Origin: a bacterium
GTDB lineage: Bacteria; Patescibacteriota; Minisyncoccia; Phycocordibacterales; SBAW01
Assembly (NCBI GenBank): GCA_021839985.1
Contig: JAKBZO010000003.1
Location: 1 to 46,793, forward strand
Length of the DNA: 46,793 bases
Direction of reading: 5' to 3'
This document shows, one piece after another, positions 8,523-15,379 of the stretch (position 1 is its first letter; each line of letters starts with the position of its first letter). Both the position numbers and the translations under genes were made by a program. Under the pieces are notes generated by a model. The model saw nothing but the letters and a program-made list of their open reading frames with translations, was not told where the DNA came from and did not search any database.

Positions 8523-9092
8523 TTAGTTAAGACCGGCTTTCGTCAGCGCAGATGCCAGCGATTGTATGAACGCCCTGCTGGTGTGTGTCGCGCCGGAGAC
8601 CGCATTGACCTGCGCGCTCTGCGCTGCGATCGCTTCTTGCGTGAGGATCGGCATCGCGTAGTCGTTGATCTGCTGCGACGTACTGCGATCGCTTGGATAC
8701 TGCAAGAATTGCACGTCAGTGAGTTTTCCGCAGGAGACGGTCGCTTGTACCTGTACGGTGCCGTAGTACGCATCGGCCGTAGCGCCGGTATACGTGCCGC
8801 TTGTGCCGCAGCTGTTCATCATGCCTCCGCCCATTCCCATGCCGCTTCCAGTTTGAGTTTGTACCTGTGTCTGAGTTTGCGTCTGGATTCTCGTTTGGGT
8901 TTTCGTCGGAGTGCTCGCGGCTTTTCGGGACACAATAATAATAGAAGAAGATGTGGGTTGCGACACGGCGGGCGGTATCGTCCGAGTAGGCAGATTATCT
9001 GCCACATACGTCAGCGTATTGCCGGCATACTGATAGATCGCATAGACGATCGATGCGACTATAAGAGAACCCGATATGAAAAATCGCTTCAT
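8523..9092 (-). CDS. Membrane-anchored FMN-binding domain protein (flavinylation target)
   Basis: A 189-residue protein with an N-terminal membrane anchor (about 4-22), a long low-complexity linker and a C-terminal FMN_bind domain (about 100-187). The linker holds alternating Gln-Thr residues at 64-81 and a Gly/Met-rich stretch at 82-92. The domain ends in the flavinylation motif V-S-G-A-T-H-T-S (165-172); Thr169 is the expected covalent FMN site by analogy with NqrC and RnfG. The typical Y-x-G/Y-Y-G entry and V-Q-V-Q-A-T-V strands are visible at 109-119. With ApbE and the reductase fusion next door, it should act as an extracytosolic one-flavin electron carrier on a flexible tether. Cys95 and Cys121 could form a disulfide. 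Confidence 0.9.
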   Translation of the reverse strand: MKRFFISGSLIVASIVYAIYQYAGNTLTYVADNLPTRTIPPAVSQPTSSSIIIVSRKAASTPTKTQTRIQTQTQTQVQTQTGSGMGMGGGMMNSCGTSGTYTGATADAYYGTVQVQATVSCGKLTDVQFLQYPSDRSTSQQINDYAMPILTQEAIAAQSAQVNAVSGATHTSRAFIQSLASALTKAGLN

Positions 9093-9119
9093 AATAGTAG
9101 GTACGCGCTCGCGCCGAAA

Positions 9120-9833
9120 TTATTTCATGTCGCGCGCCTCTTCCTGCACGCCATAGGCATGTACGACGCCCTGCTGATCGACATCGCCAGCGACGAACAA
9201 TTCCTCGCCGACGCGAAGCGCGCTCAGGTCGAACCCGGAAGGCGGCATGACCACATGGGAAAGATCGTCAGCGTCGGCGTCACTATCGTTATGGACGAGC
9301 ACGAAGGTCGAGGTCGCGACCGACTGGACCGCTCCTTGGAATACGCCCTTGTCCTCATGCTTAGCATGGATGTCTTCGTACCAATCGCCGATGAACGGCA
9401 GTGCGTGTTCGTCCGCCTGCGAGAGAAGCGTGGCATGAAGCGGCGTTCGATCGACCACCATACCAGCAAGGATCGTAAGCGCCACGACGCCGCCGAAGAG
9501 ATAGAGAAGCGGCATGCGATACGCGAAGCGCAGAGAGCGCAGCGCCCATTCAAGCGCGACGACCAGCACCACCATGATCGCAAAGAGGGTCCACGGGAAA
9601 AGCGCCGCGAACGTTTCAAATCCGCGCAGACCGAATCCGAGCAGCATCTGTTCCCCGCTTTCCCGCAGTGCGAACATGATGCCGCTTGCAAGAAATGCCG
9701 CGAGCGCAAGGATCACCAGCACAAGCGCCGCGACACCGACCACGCGCAGCGCGAAATACCAGCGCGGCAAAGGAGCAACCTTTCCGCGATGGATCTTCTC
9801 AAGTACCTGCTGTTGTAGTTCGTTCTTCTCCAT
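9120..9833 (-). CDS. Four-TM membrane protein with external DUF5666-like domain; putative anti-sigma partner
   Basis: A 237-residue protein from the ATG at 9833; the longer frame upstream lies inside the sigma gene. A short helical, charged cytoplasmic start (M-E-K-N-E-L-Q-Q-Q) is followed by about three to four membrane segments between residues 25 and 130. An acidic external domain (about 150-237) has the beta-barrel pattern G-V-F-Q-G-A-V-Q-S-V, then F-V-A-G-D-V-D-Q-Q-G-V-V-H-A, like the protein at 244-669. It begins 16 bp after the ECF sigma gene, the usual place for an anti-sigma factor. No zinc-binding anti-sigma motif (HxxxCxxC) is present, so the role is inferred from position and topology. 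It could sense an external redox or envelope cue. Confidence 0.7.
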   Translation of the reverse strand: MEKNELQQQVLEKIHRGKVAPLPRWYFALRVVGVAALVLVILALAAFLASGIMFALRESGEQMLLGFGLRGFETFAALFPWTLFAIMVVLVVALEWALRSLRFAYRMPLLYLFGGVVALTILAGMVVDRTPLHATLLSQADEHALPFIGDWYEDIHAKHEDKGVFQGAVQSVATSTFVLVHNDSDADADDLSHVVMPPSGFDLSALRVGEELFVAGDVDQQGVVHAYGVQEEARDMK

Positions 9834-9849
9834 AGTGTTATCAAAATGA

Positions 9850-10422
9850 TCAATACTCCGGCTGAGTCTCCGCAAGTGTCTTCTTGAGCGCTTCGCGCGC
9901 GCGGCGCAATCGCACACCGACCGTCCCGACCGGAATATGCAGTACGTCGGCGATGTCCTGATATCCAAGCTCCTGCATATAATAAAGGATCACGATCTCG
10001 CGATATCGCGGCGAGAGCGATGCCACGCCGTCCTCGACCATCTGTCGCATGCGCTCTTCCTCGATCACATCGCGCTCCGGCTCAGGCGACGGGAACGCGA
10101 CCATCGCATCAAGATCAAGCAGAACGATCGGATCACGCTCGCGCTCTCTGATCACGTCCATGAACGCGTTGTGTGCGATGCGATAGATCCAAGGTGAGAA
10201 TCGGCGCGTCGTGTCGAAGCTGTTGATATTGCGATAGACCGAGATGAAGATATCCTGCACCGCGTCATCGACCTGTTCGTCTCGTTTAAGGAACTTTCTG
10301 CCATAGCGCGTCATCGCCGCTTGGTACCGATTCATGAGCGCGGTGAACGCATGTTCATCTCCTCTCTGAACAAGCGCGGCGAGCGCTTCATCGGAGATAT
10401 CATTAACTGATTCGGACGGCAT
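9850..10422 (-). CDS. ECF-type RNA polymerase sigma factor (sigma-70 family)
   Basis: A 190-residue extracytoplasmic-function sigma factor. Region 2 spans about 22-92, with the core-binding and -10 recognition segment D-D-A-V-Q-D-I-F-I-S-V-Y at 52-63 and F-S-P-W-I-Y-R-I-A-H-N at 75-85. Region 4, a helix-turn-helix, spans about 135-182 (L-S-P-R-Y-R-E, then Q-D-I-A-D-V-L-H-I-P-V-G-T-V). There is no region 1.1 or 3, as expected for ECF factors. It starts 12 bp after the glutamate dehydrogenase stop and is followed by a membrane protein and the flavin electron-transfer genes, so it very likely controls this cluster, probably autoregulated. The signal is unknown. Confidence 0.95.
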   Translation of the reverse strand: MPSESVNDISDEALAALVQRGDEHAFTALMNRYQAAMTRYGRKFLKRDEQVDDAVQDIFISVYRNINSFDTTRRFSPWIYRIAHNAFMDVIRERERDPIVLLDLDAMVAFPSPEPERDVIEEERMRQMVEDGVASLSPRYREIVILYYMQELGYQDIADVLHIPVGTVGVRLRRAREALKKTLAETQPEY

Positions 10423-10434
10423 ATCACCATGATA

Positions 10435-11673
10435 CTACCTCCGCGGCGTCTCCTGCATCATGGCGCTCTCGAGCCGCTCCAGCGCGATCACGAACGCGCC
10501 GCGACGCAGATCGGTGTGAAGCTCGCCTGCGCGCGCCAGCACGGCGCGCGCCTCGCGCGACATGATCTCCTCCAATCGCGCGTTCACGTCCGCCTCGCTC
10601 CAATGCTCGCCCTTAAGATTCTGCTCCCACTCGAAGGTCGAGACGATCACGCCGCCTGCATTGGCGAGAATGTCGGGCACGACCGGAATGCCGCGCGCAA
10701 AGAGTGCGTCATCAGCCTCTGGCGTCGTCGGACCGTTCGCCAATTCGAGGATCATGCGTGCATGGATGCGGCCGACATTCTCTCCCGCGATCTGATCCTC
10801 AAGCGCCGCGGGGATCAGAACATCGACCGGAAGCTCAAGCAGGTCTTCATTGCCGATCGGCTGCGCGTTCGGGAATCCGTCGAGCGTTCCGTGTTCTTGT
10901 TTGTATGATTCGACCGCGTCGACATCAAGACCATCCATATTGACGATGCCGCCACGAGAATCCGACATCGCGACGATGCGCGCGCCGTGCTTTGCGAAGA
11001 TACGCGCCGCATTACCGCCCACGTTACCCATTCCCTGTATCGCGACCGTCGGCTGAGCCGGCACGCCAAGCGCCTCTCGGAGCACATCGAATACGAACCA
11101 GCCGCCGAGACTCGTGGCAAGCATGCGACCTTCCGAGCCGCCGCGATCAAGCGGCTTGCCGGTGAACGTCGCGCCGGTCGTGTCGCCGGTGAGTTTTGAG
11201 TATTCATCGGTCATGATCGCCATGATCGCCGGGTTGGTGTTCACGTCGGGCGCCGGTACATCGATATGCGGACCGAGTATCGGATAGAGTGCTCGCACCC
11301 AGCCGCGCGACAGCGCTTCCAGTTCTCGCGGCGACAGCTTCTTCGGATCGACGGTGATGCCGCCCTTGCCGCCGCCCATCGGAATATTTGCCACCGCGGT
11401 CTTGATCGTCATCCACAGCGCCAGCGCCCGCACTTCATTTTTATTGGTGTCTGGATGAAAACGGATCCCGCCCTTGTACGGACCGCGCGCATGATCGTGC
11501 TGCACGCGATAGCCTTCGAATAGCTGCGTCGATCCGTCATCCATGACGACCGGTATCGCGACCGACACTTCGCGCTCGGGAGTTTGGAGCCGCAGGAGGA
11601 CATCTTCGCGGATCGGCCGCAGTGCTACCGCACGAGTAAGTTGTAACAGAGCGTCTTCAAATGGGTTGTTCAT
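10435..11673 (-). CDS. gdhA: Glutamate dehydrogenase (Glu/Leu/Phe/Val family)
   Basis: A 412-residue enzyme converting glutamate to 2-oxoglutarate and ammonia with NAD(P). The dimerisation/substrate domain contains G-P-Y-K-G-G-I-R-F-H (64-73), the catalytic Lys103 in P-M-G-G-G-K-G-G-I and Asp143 in V-P-A-P-D-V-N-T. The Rossmann domain starts near 208 with I-Q-G-M-G-N-V-G-G (212-220). Length is normal for the hexameric about 410-residue class. It is the first gene of the leftward cluster and only 12 bp from the sigma gene, so both are probably cotranscribed. In this setting it may supply NAD(P)H to the reductase fusion (inference). Amino-acid dehydrogenases are uncommon in CPR genomes, which makes the link notable. 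Confidence 0.95.
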   Translation of the reverse strand: MNNPFEDALLQLTRAVALRPIREDVLLRLQTPEREVSVAIPVVMDDGSTQLFEGYRVQHDHARGPYKGGIRFHPDTNKNEVRALALWMTIKTAVANIPMGGGKGGITVDPKKLSPRELEALSRGWVRALYPILGPHIDVPAPDVNTNPAIMAIMTDEYSKLTGDTTGATFTGKPLDRGGSEGRMLATSLGGWFVFDVLREALGVPAQPTVAIQGMGNVGGNAARIFAKHGARIVAMSDSRGGIVNMDGLDVDAVESYKQEHGTLDGFPNAQPIGNEDLLELPVDVLIPAALEDQIAGENVGRIHARMILELANGPTTPEADDALFARGIPVVPDILANAGGVIVSTFEWEQNLKGEHWSEADVNARLEEIMSREARAVLARAGELHTDLRRGAFVIALERLESAMMQETPRR

Positions 11674-11676
11674 AGT

Positions 11677-11862
11677 TAGTAACTGTCTAACATCTCACCG
11701 CATATAATTAATAAAACGACGCTTGCTGTTCAGAACAATGAAATTTCGGCTGCAAAACTTCGCTTCGACGCTCGCCATATCTCGATATGGTTCGGTCCCC
11801 ATCTCGTTTTTCGCCTGATATTTCATTGTTTTGATTCGGCATGAGATCTTAGACAGTTACTA
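11677..11862. repeat. Nested inverted-repeat element upstream of the gdhA cluster (palindromic family, divergent copy 3)
   Basis: Outer arms 11677-11697 and 11842-11862 are 21 bp with one mismatch (tagtaactgtctaa against ttagacagttacta, then catctca against tgagatc with the single mismatch). Inner arms 11730-11747 and 11817-11834 share aacaatgaaat/atttcattgtt with two mismatches. The centre has a ccatat/atatgg hairpin and, on the minus strand, gaagcgaag motifs recalling the cores at 3938 and 26339. The element fills the whole gap between the helicase stop and the gdhA start, so it would be the gdhA 5' leader and the helicase 3' trailer. Confidence 0.7.
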
Positions 11863-11876
11863 TTGTTACGCTGCCG

Positions 11877-13628
11877 CTACTCTTTTATTTCAAAGAGCAG
11901 CCGTGCGAGACGGATCGTGTCGTAGGTGTAGGTGCCGCCGAGTCGCTCGAAGATCGGCGTGAGTTTCTCGTGTCCGACCTTCTCCATGGCATGGTGGATC
12001 TCCTCGATCCCGTCTTCGGTGCCGTCTTTAAGATGTGCGACGTCGCGCAGATTGAGCAAGCCTTCGGTGCGCAGATCTTCGAGATGTTTGAAAATAGTGC
12101 CGACCGTCTTGTTCTGTTTTTTCGCCGCTTCTTCTATCGTGCCGCCTTCGCGGATGAAGGCGAGCGTTTCAAGGCACGGATGGGTCTTTGGCGCCGCGGT
12201 CGGGCGCGCGGGGCTTCGCCCCGCGCGCCCCTTTGCGCCCCTCTTCACGCCTCCATCCACAGTGCCTCCGCACGCCCGAATGAAATTCTCATGCATCACC
12301 TCGATCTCGCGCGGCGGCAGCGCCATGAACGCCTCAACTGCCGCATCCGACTGCTCGCGGAACTCTGCATCGCGCGCGCGGATGTCCGGGTGCACCTGAA
12401 GCGCGCGTTCATTGAGTCCGAGCAGGTGCAACCCTTCAAGCGAGCGCACGCGCGAAAGCGCCACGTATCCTTGTCCATATTCAAATGCGCCGGAGAGATC
12501 GATGACCGCGCTGTCGAGCGACATGCCCTGGCTCTTATGCACCGTGATCGCCCACGCAAGCCGCAGCGGCACCTGCAGCACGCGCGCCGCTTTCTTGCCA
12601 TCGTTCTCTATCGACCACTCCGCCACTTCCGCCTCCACCGTGCGGCCCTCTCGCGTGCGCACAACCGGCGTACCGTCGGAACGGCGGAATTGCGTCACCT
12701 CGCCGGTCGTCCCATTCACATACCTGCCCTCAAGATGATTGCGCGTGAACATCACCTTCGCACCGGTCTTGAGCTCGAGCCGCTCCGGCGAAAGACAGTT
12801 GCGCCTGAGCGCTTCGATAAGAGGCGGCGCGCCGTATCCCTGCATGGTGAACACACGCGACGCGCCAGAGAGTTTCGCGAGCGCCGCATCATTCACGCGA
12901 TCGACGTTCACATTATGTGGGAAAAGCCTCGTCGTGTTCTCGAGCTCGATCGAGTCTTCATTGATGCGCCTTCCTTCAAGCAGCGCTCGATGCTCGCGAT
13001 CGACACTCCCCGAGCGCAGCGCTGAAAGCATGCGCAAAAAATCTGCATCTTCCTGGCGATGTTGTTCAGAGAGATAACACACGATCGGATTGATCGTGTT
13101 CCAAACTGATGACTGATACGCGAACACTGCGCCGCCCATTTCGGGCGAACCTGTGTCATCAAACGACATCTGCGCGCTTTCCTCGCGCTTGACGATCGGC
13201 GGCAATTGGAAGAAATCACCGACCAGCACCACCTGCAGACCGCCGAACGCTTTGCTTGAGCGGCGCACGCTGCGGCATACCGCCTCTACCATCGCGAGCA
13301 CATCGGCGGAGAGCATCGAAACCTCATCAATAATGAGTACGCGCGCGTTTTGGATGCGGCGCACCGTGCGCTCGTTCTGCGCGATCTGATCGAGATCATA
13401 GTCGGTGAGTTGTTTGCGCACGCCGATACCGCTCCACGAATGAATGGTCGTGCCGCCGACATGCGTCGCCGCGATGCCGGTCGATGCGGTGATCGCCGGT
13501 TCAACGCCGTGATCGCGCAAATACGCGACGTATTCGTTGATCGTATACGTCTTACCACTCCCCGGCTCGCCGGTGAGAAATACATTCGCTCCCGTCTTGA
13601 GAATGGTCAGCGCCTCATCCTGCGTCAT
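11877..13628 (-). CDS. PIF1/RecD-like ATP-dependent DNA helicase with C-terminal HTH domain
   Basis: A 583-residue SF1B helicase. Walker A is G-E-P-G-S-G-K-T (20-27), Walker B is I-I-D-E-V-S-M (99-105), motif III is V-G-D-F-F-Q-L-P-P, and the UvrD-C2 part carries T-V-H-K-S-Q-G-M-S-L and Y-V-A-L-S-R-V. This is the PIF1 signature set, with 5'-3' DNA unwinding expected. Residues about 490-583 form a helicase-associated winged-helix domain (E-E-A-A-K-K-Q-N-K-T-V-G-T-I-F-K-H-L). The Arg/Ala/Pro-rich linker before it is encoded partly by a perfect GC palindrome at 12202-12230. It is transcribed leftward, 42 bp after the cyclophilin start region, and probably is not part of the gdhA operon because of the inverted-repeat element. 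Confidence 0.9.
   Translation of the reverse strand: MTQDEALTILKTGANVFLTGEPGSGKTYTINEYVAYLRDHGVEPAITASTGIAATHVGGTTIHSWSGIGVRKQLTDYDLDQIAQNERTVRRIQNARVLIIDEVSMLSADVLAMVEAVCRSVRRSSKAFGGLQVVLVGDFFQLPPIVKREESAQMSFDDTGSPEMGGAVFAYQSSVWNTINPIVCYLSEQHRQEDADFLRMLSALRSGSVDREHRALLEGRRINEDSIELENTTRLFPHNVNVDRVNDAALAKLSGASRVFTMQGYGAPPLIEALRRNCLSPERLELKTGAKVMFTRNHLEGRYVNGTTGEVTQFRRSDGTPVVRTREGRTVEAEVAEWSIENDGKKAARVLQVPLRLAWAITVHKSQGMSLDSAVIDLSGAFEYGQGYVALSRVRSLEGLHLLGLNERALQVHPDIRARDAEFREQSDAAVEAFMALPPREIEVMHENFIRACGGTVDGGVKRGAKGRAGRSPARPTAAPKTHPCLETLAFIREGGTIEEAAKKQNKTVGTIFKHLEDLRTEGLLNLRDVAHLKDGTEDGIEEIHHAMEKVGHEKLTPIFERLGGTYTYDTIRLARLLFEIKE
12202..12230. repeat. In-frame GC palindrome in the helicase linker
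   Basis: A 29-bp near-perfect palindrome (gggcgcgcgggg-cttcg-ccccgcgcgccc type) lies inside the helicase gene. It encodes part of the Arg/Ala/Pro linker between the motor and the HTH domain. Nearly the same sequence recurs as the centre of the hairpin at 32620-32660, so it is probably a dispersed short palindrome that entered the gene without breaking the frame. Confidence 0.75.
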
Positions 13629-13670
13629 GTCCTCTACTCTATCACGCCAACAACTCTCGAAGAATGAGCT

Positions 13671-14150
13671 CTATTCACTGATGGTCACGCTCTCAATCGT
13701 CATCGGTTCAACAGGCCGATCATTCATGCCGGTCGCCGTGCCCTCGATAGCACTCACCGCTTCCATACCTGCGACCACGCGTCCGAAGACCGTGTGCTTA
13801 GGATCAAGAAAATTGTTATCGGCAGTATTGATGAAGAACTGACTACCGTTAGTGTTCGGACCGGCATTTGCCATTGCGATCGTACCGATCGCATTATTGT
13901 TCTGCGGCGTGATCTCATCGGCAAAGGTATAACCCGGACCGCCGGTTCCCCAGCGCGCTATGAGCGTGTCGTCCTTGCTCTGCGGATCGCCGCCCTGGAT
14001 CATGAAGCCTGCGATAACGCGATGGAACTTGGTGCCATCATAAAAACCATTCTTTGCGAGTTTGATGAAATTCGCAACCGTGTTCGGCGCCAGCTCCGGC
14101 AAAAACTCGATAACGATATCTCCCTTCGTGGTGTGTAGTGTCGCGTGCAT
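13671..14150 (-). CDS. Peptidyl-prolyl cis-trans isomerase, cyclophilin type
   Basis: A 159-residue cyclophilin that speeds up proline isomerisation in folding proteins. F-H-R-V-I-A-G-F-M-I-Q-G-G-D-P (41-55) holds the catalytic Arg, and G-T-I-A-M-A-N-A-G-P-N-T-N-G-S-Q-F-F-I (89-107) the substrate groove. There is no signal peptide, so it is cytoplasmic (PpiB class). The length equals the minimal family domain. It stands alone, 42 bp before the helicase gene in the same direction, and could be cotranscribed with it. Confidence 0.95.
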   Translation of the reverse strand: MHATLHTTKGDIVIEFLPELAPNTVANFIKLAKNGFYDGTKFHRVIAGFMIQGGDPQSKDDTLIARWGTGGPGYTFADEITPQNNNAIGTIAMANAGPNTNGSQFFINTADNNFLDPKHTVFGRVVAGMEAVSAIEGTATGMNDRPVEPMTIESVTISE

Positions 14151-14206
14151 AGTGTTAATTATTTATTTAAATGAACTGAGAGCTAAACGCTTCCAGATCA
14201 GTTGTT

Positions 14207-14224
14207 TGTGACCCTACCGGGATT
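14207..14224. repeat. Exact 18-bp copy of the tRNA-Glu 3' end
   Basis: The sequence tgtgaccctaccgggatt is identical to 14425-14442, which is the 3' end of tRNA-Glu plus two flanking bases. The copy lies 218 bp to the left, downstream on the tRNA strand. After it the sequences diverge at once. The 200-bp interval between the copies has several hairpins, including one next to the tRNA (about 14384-14425) with T-runs that may end tRNA transcription, and no gene. It is compatible with att-like or target-site duplication. Confidence 0.8.
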
Positions 14225-14426
14225 GTCCCAGAATCACGGGTCCTTTGTTCGCGCTCTGCGCTCCAAAGTGATCTCGTGTTCCTGGACGGCGCCTCGTATT
14301 TCCCTCGCTGTGATCGCTCGGAAAATATACTGCGGCGCTTCAAATCCCGACAGAAAGCGCGCAGGCGCTTTCTTGTAAGTTCACTCACAGAAAAACGGCG
14401 CTCATCGCGCTCATTTTTTCTGCGTG

Positions 14427-14499
14427 TGACCCTACCGGGATTTGAACCCGGGTTACCGCCGTGAGAGGGCGATGTCCTAGACCACTAGACGATAGGGCC
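14427..14499 (-). tRNA. tRNA-Glu (anticodon CUC)
   Basis: A 73-nt cloverleaf on the minus strand: acceptor GGCCCTA/TAGGGTC with discriminator A, anticodon stem TCGCC/GGCGG with loop CTCTCAC giving CUC, and T arm with TTCAAAT. CCA is not encoded; the next bases are CA then CG. A degenerate copy of the 5' end (ctaggatatagggcc) occurs at about 14615-14629, and an exact copy of the 3' end at 14207. Confidence 0.95.
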
Positions 14500-14705
14500 G
14501 CTATCGCGACCATATATTCGTTGCTCGCTCGGAAATCCGCACTGCGCTCGTCGGAATATGAAAACGAGTTTTCCATTCCTCCTCACTTGTGCTCACATTT
14601 CTCTCGCTTCGCTAGGATATAGGGCCGATGAAAATAAAATAGCATAGAAAATTCCATTTGGAAAATCGTTTGTTTTATCGTAGTATTGAATTTGTTCGCA
14701 AATAC
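14500..14705. other. Non-coding gap upstream of tRNA-Glu
   Basis: No gene is supported in this interval or in 14724-14894. The first part has GC-rich imperfect hairpins (around 14515-14580) and a degenerate copy of the tRNA-Glu 5' end near 14615-14629; 14630-14700 is AT-rich and may hold promoters. Short open frames here have no recognisable product. Confidence 0.5.
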
Positions 14706-14723
14706 GGAGAGGTGGCTGAGTGG
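14706..14723. repeat. Exact 18-bp copy of the tRNA-Ser(CGA) 5' end
   Basis: The sequence ggagaggtggctgagtgg equals the first 18 nt of tRNA-Ser at 14895-14912. It is followed at once by a perfect hairpin, 14722-14753 (arms ggatgaaaagcaaa and tttgcttttcatcc), and then by unrelated sequence, so it is not a functional tRNA. The 171-bp interval up to the true tRNA contains no gene. Confidence 0.8.
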
Positions 14724-14894
14724 ATGAAAAGCAAACTTCTTTGCTTTTCATCCGGTCCCGAGGCTTTGCGAGGGAAAACCCGTTGTTGAGCGAATGCGAA
14801 ACAGGGCTTAGGTGGACGAACTTGTTCGATCACGGAGTTGAAGATCTTGCTATCTGTTCAGTGTGGCGCGCGGTTGGTACAATCACATAAACAT

Positions 14895-14981
14895 GGAGAG
14901 GTGGCTGAGTGGTCGAAGGCACCTGACTCGAAATCAGGCGTACTCGAAAGGGTACCGAGAGTTCGAATCTCTCCCTCTCCG
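14895..14981 (+). tRNA. tRNA-Ser (anticodon CGA)
   Basis: An 87-nt class II tRNA: acceptor GGAGAGG/CCTCTCC with discriminator G, anticodon stem CCTGA/TCAGG with loop CTCGAAA giving CGA, a long variable arm (GTACTCGAAAGGGTACC) and T loop TTCGAAT. CCA is encoded at 14982-14984, unlike the Glu, Phe, Gly, Val and Arg tRNAs here. Confidence 0.95.
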
Positions 14982-15020
14982 CCAACACAAAATAGCGCTT
15001 CCGGGCGCTTATTTTGTTGG
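14982..15020 (+). terminator. Terminator of tRNA-Ser(CGA)
   Basis: Arms ccaacacaaaatagcgc (14982-14998) and gcgcttattttgttgg (15005-15020) pair around a short ttccg-type loop, starting at the encoded CCA. The T-rich right arm suits transcription ending. Confidence 0.75.
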
Positions 15021-15042
15021 TTGGTGTATAGGACATCCGCCC

Positions 15043-15085
15043 TGTGGATAAGTATGTTGACGACTTGTCAATAAACTGGGGATAA
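15043..15085. other. Pair of DnaA-box-like sites
   Basis: Positions 15043-15051 read tgtggataa, the exact complement of the consensus DnaA box TTATCCACA. Positions 15077-15085 (tggggataa) differ at one base. They are separated by an AT-rich segment. The site lies where leftward genes (720-14499) meet rightward ones (14895-16532), as around a replication origin, but dnaA and dnaN are not here. The rest of 15086-15340 contains no gene or RNA that I recognise. Confidence 0.35.
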
Positions 15086-15344
15086 TTATCATCAGACGCT
15101 CAAAAAACAGGGATTCGGTCAATATTGTGATGGTCTGTTGAAAAACAGCCGGCCGCAGGGGTGGTCAATAAAACGACGCCCCCATAACGTAGGCGAGAGC
15201 CGTAGACCAGAAGAACAGTTTTGGAAGGAAGGATGGGCGCCCCGTATTCAAAACCGAGGGCGCTATTCTTTTGCCTGGCAAGACCCGCCCACACGTCACC
15301 AACCCCTTTATTTACAACGTAAATCGTACTAAATCACTATAGAC

Positions 15345-15373
15345 TTGACATACCGTCAATAATCTGATAACGT
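15345..15373 (+). promoter_or_regulatory. Sigma-70-like promoter
   Basis: TTGACA (15345-15350), a 17-bp spacer and TAACGT (15368-15373). The -10 hexamer TAACGT recurs in the promoter at 38001-38029. The transcript would start near 15380. Confidence 0.55.
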
Positions 15374-15379
15374 TTAAAT

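Noticed and set aside
8562-9818. A 418-residue rightward open frame
   Set aside because: It is antisense to the FMN_bind and membrane-sensor genes, is very rich in Arg/His, and has no recognisable domain.
9120-9968. Longer start for the sigma-linked membrane protein
   Set aside because: The extra 45 residues overlap the sigma factor gene and are Arg/Ser-rich shadow sequence; the ATG at 9833 opens a proper membrane-protein start.
14225-14424. Complete integrated phage or genomic island at tRNA-Glu
   Set aside because: The interval is 200 bp and has no integrase, so at most it is a non-autonomous or remnant element.
14706-14823. A second complete tRNA-Ser
   Set aside because: Only the first 18 nt match; no anticodon arm, T arm or closing acceptor strand follows.
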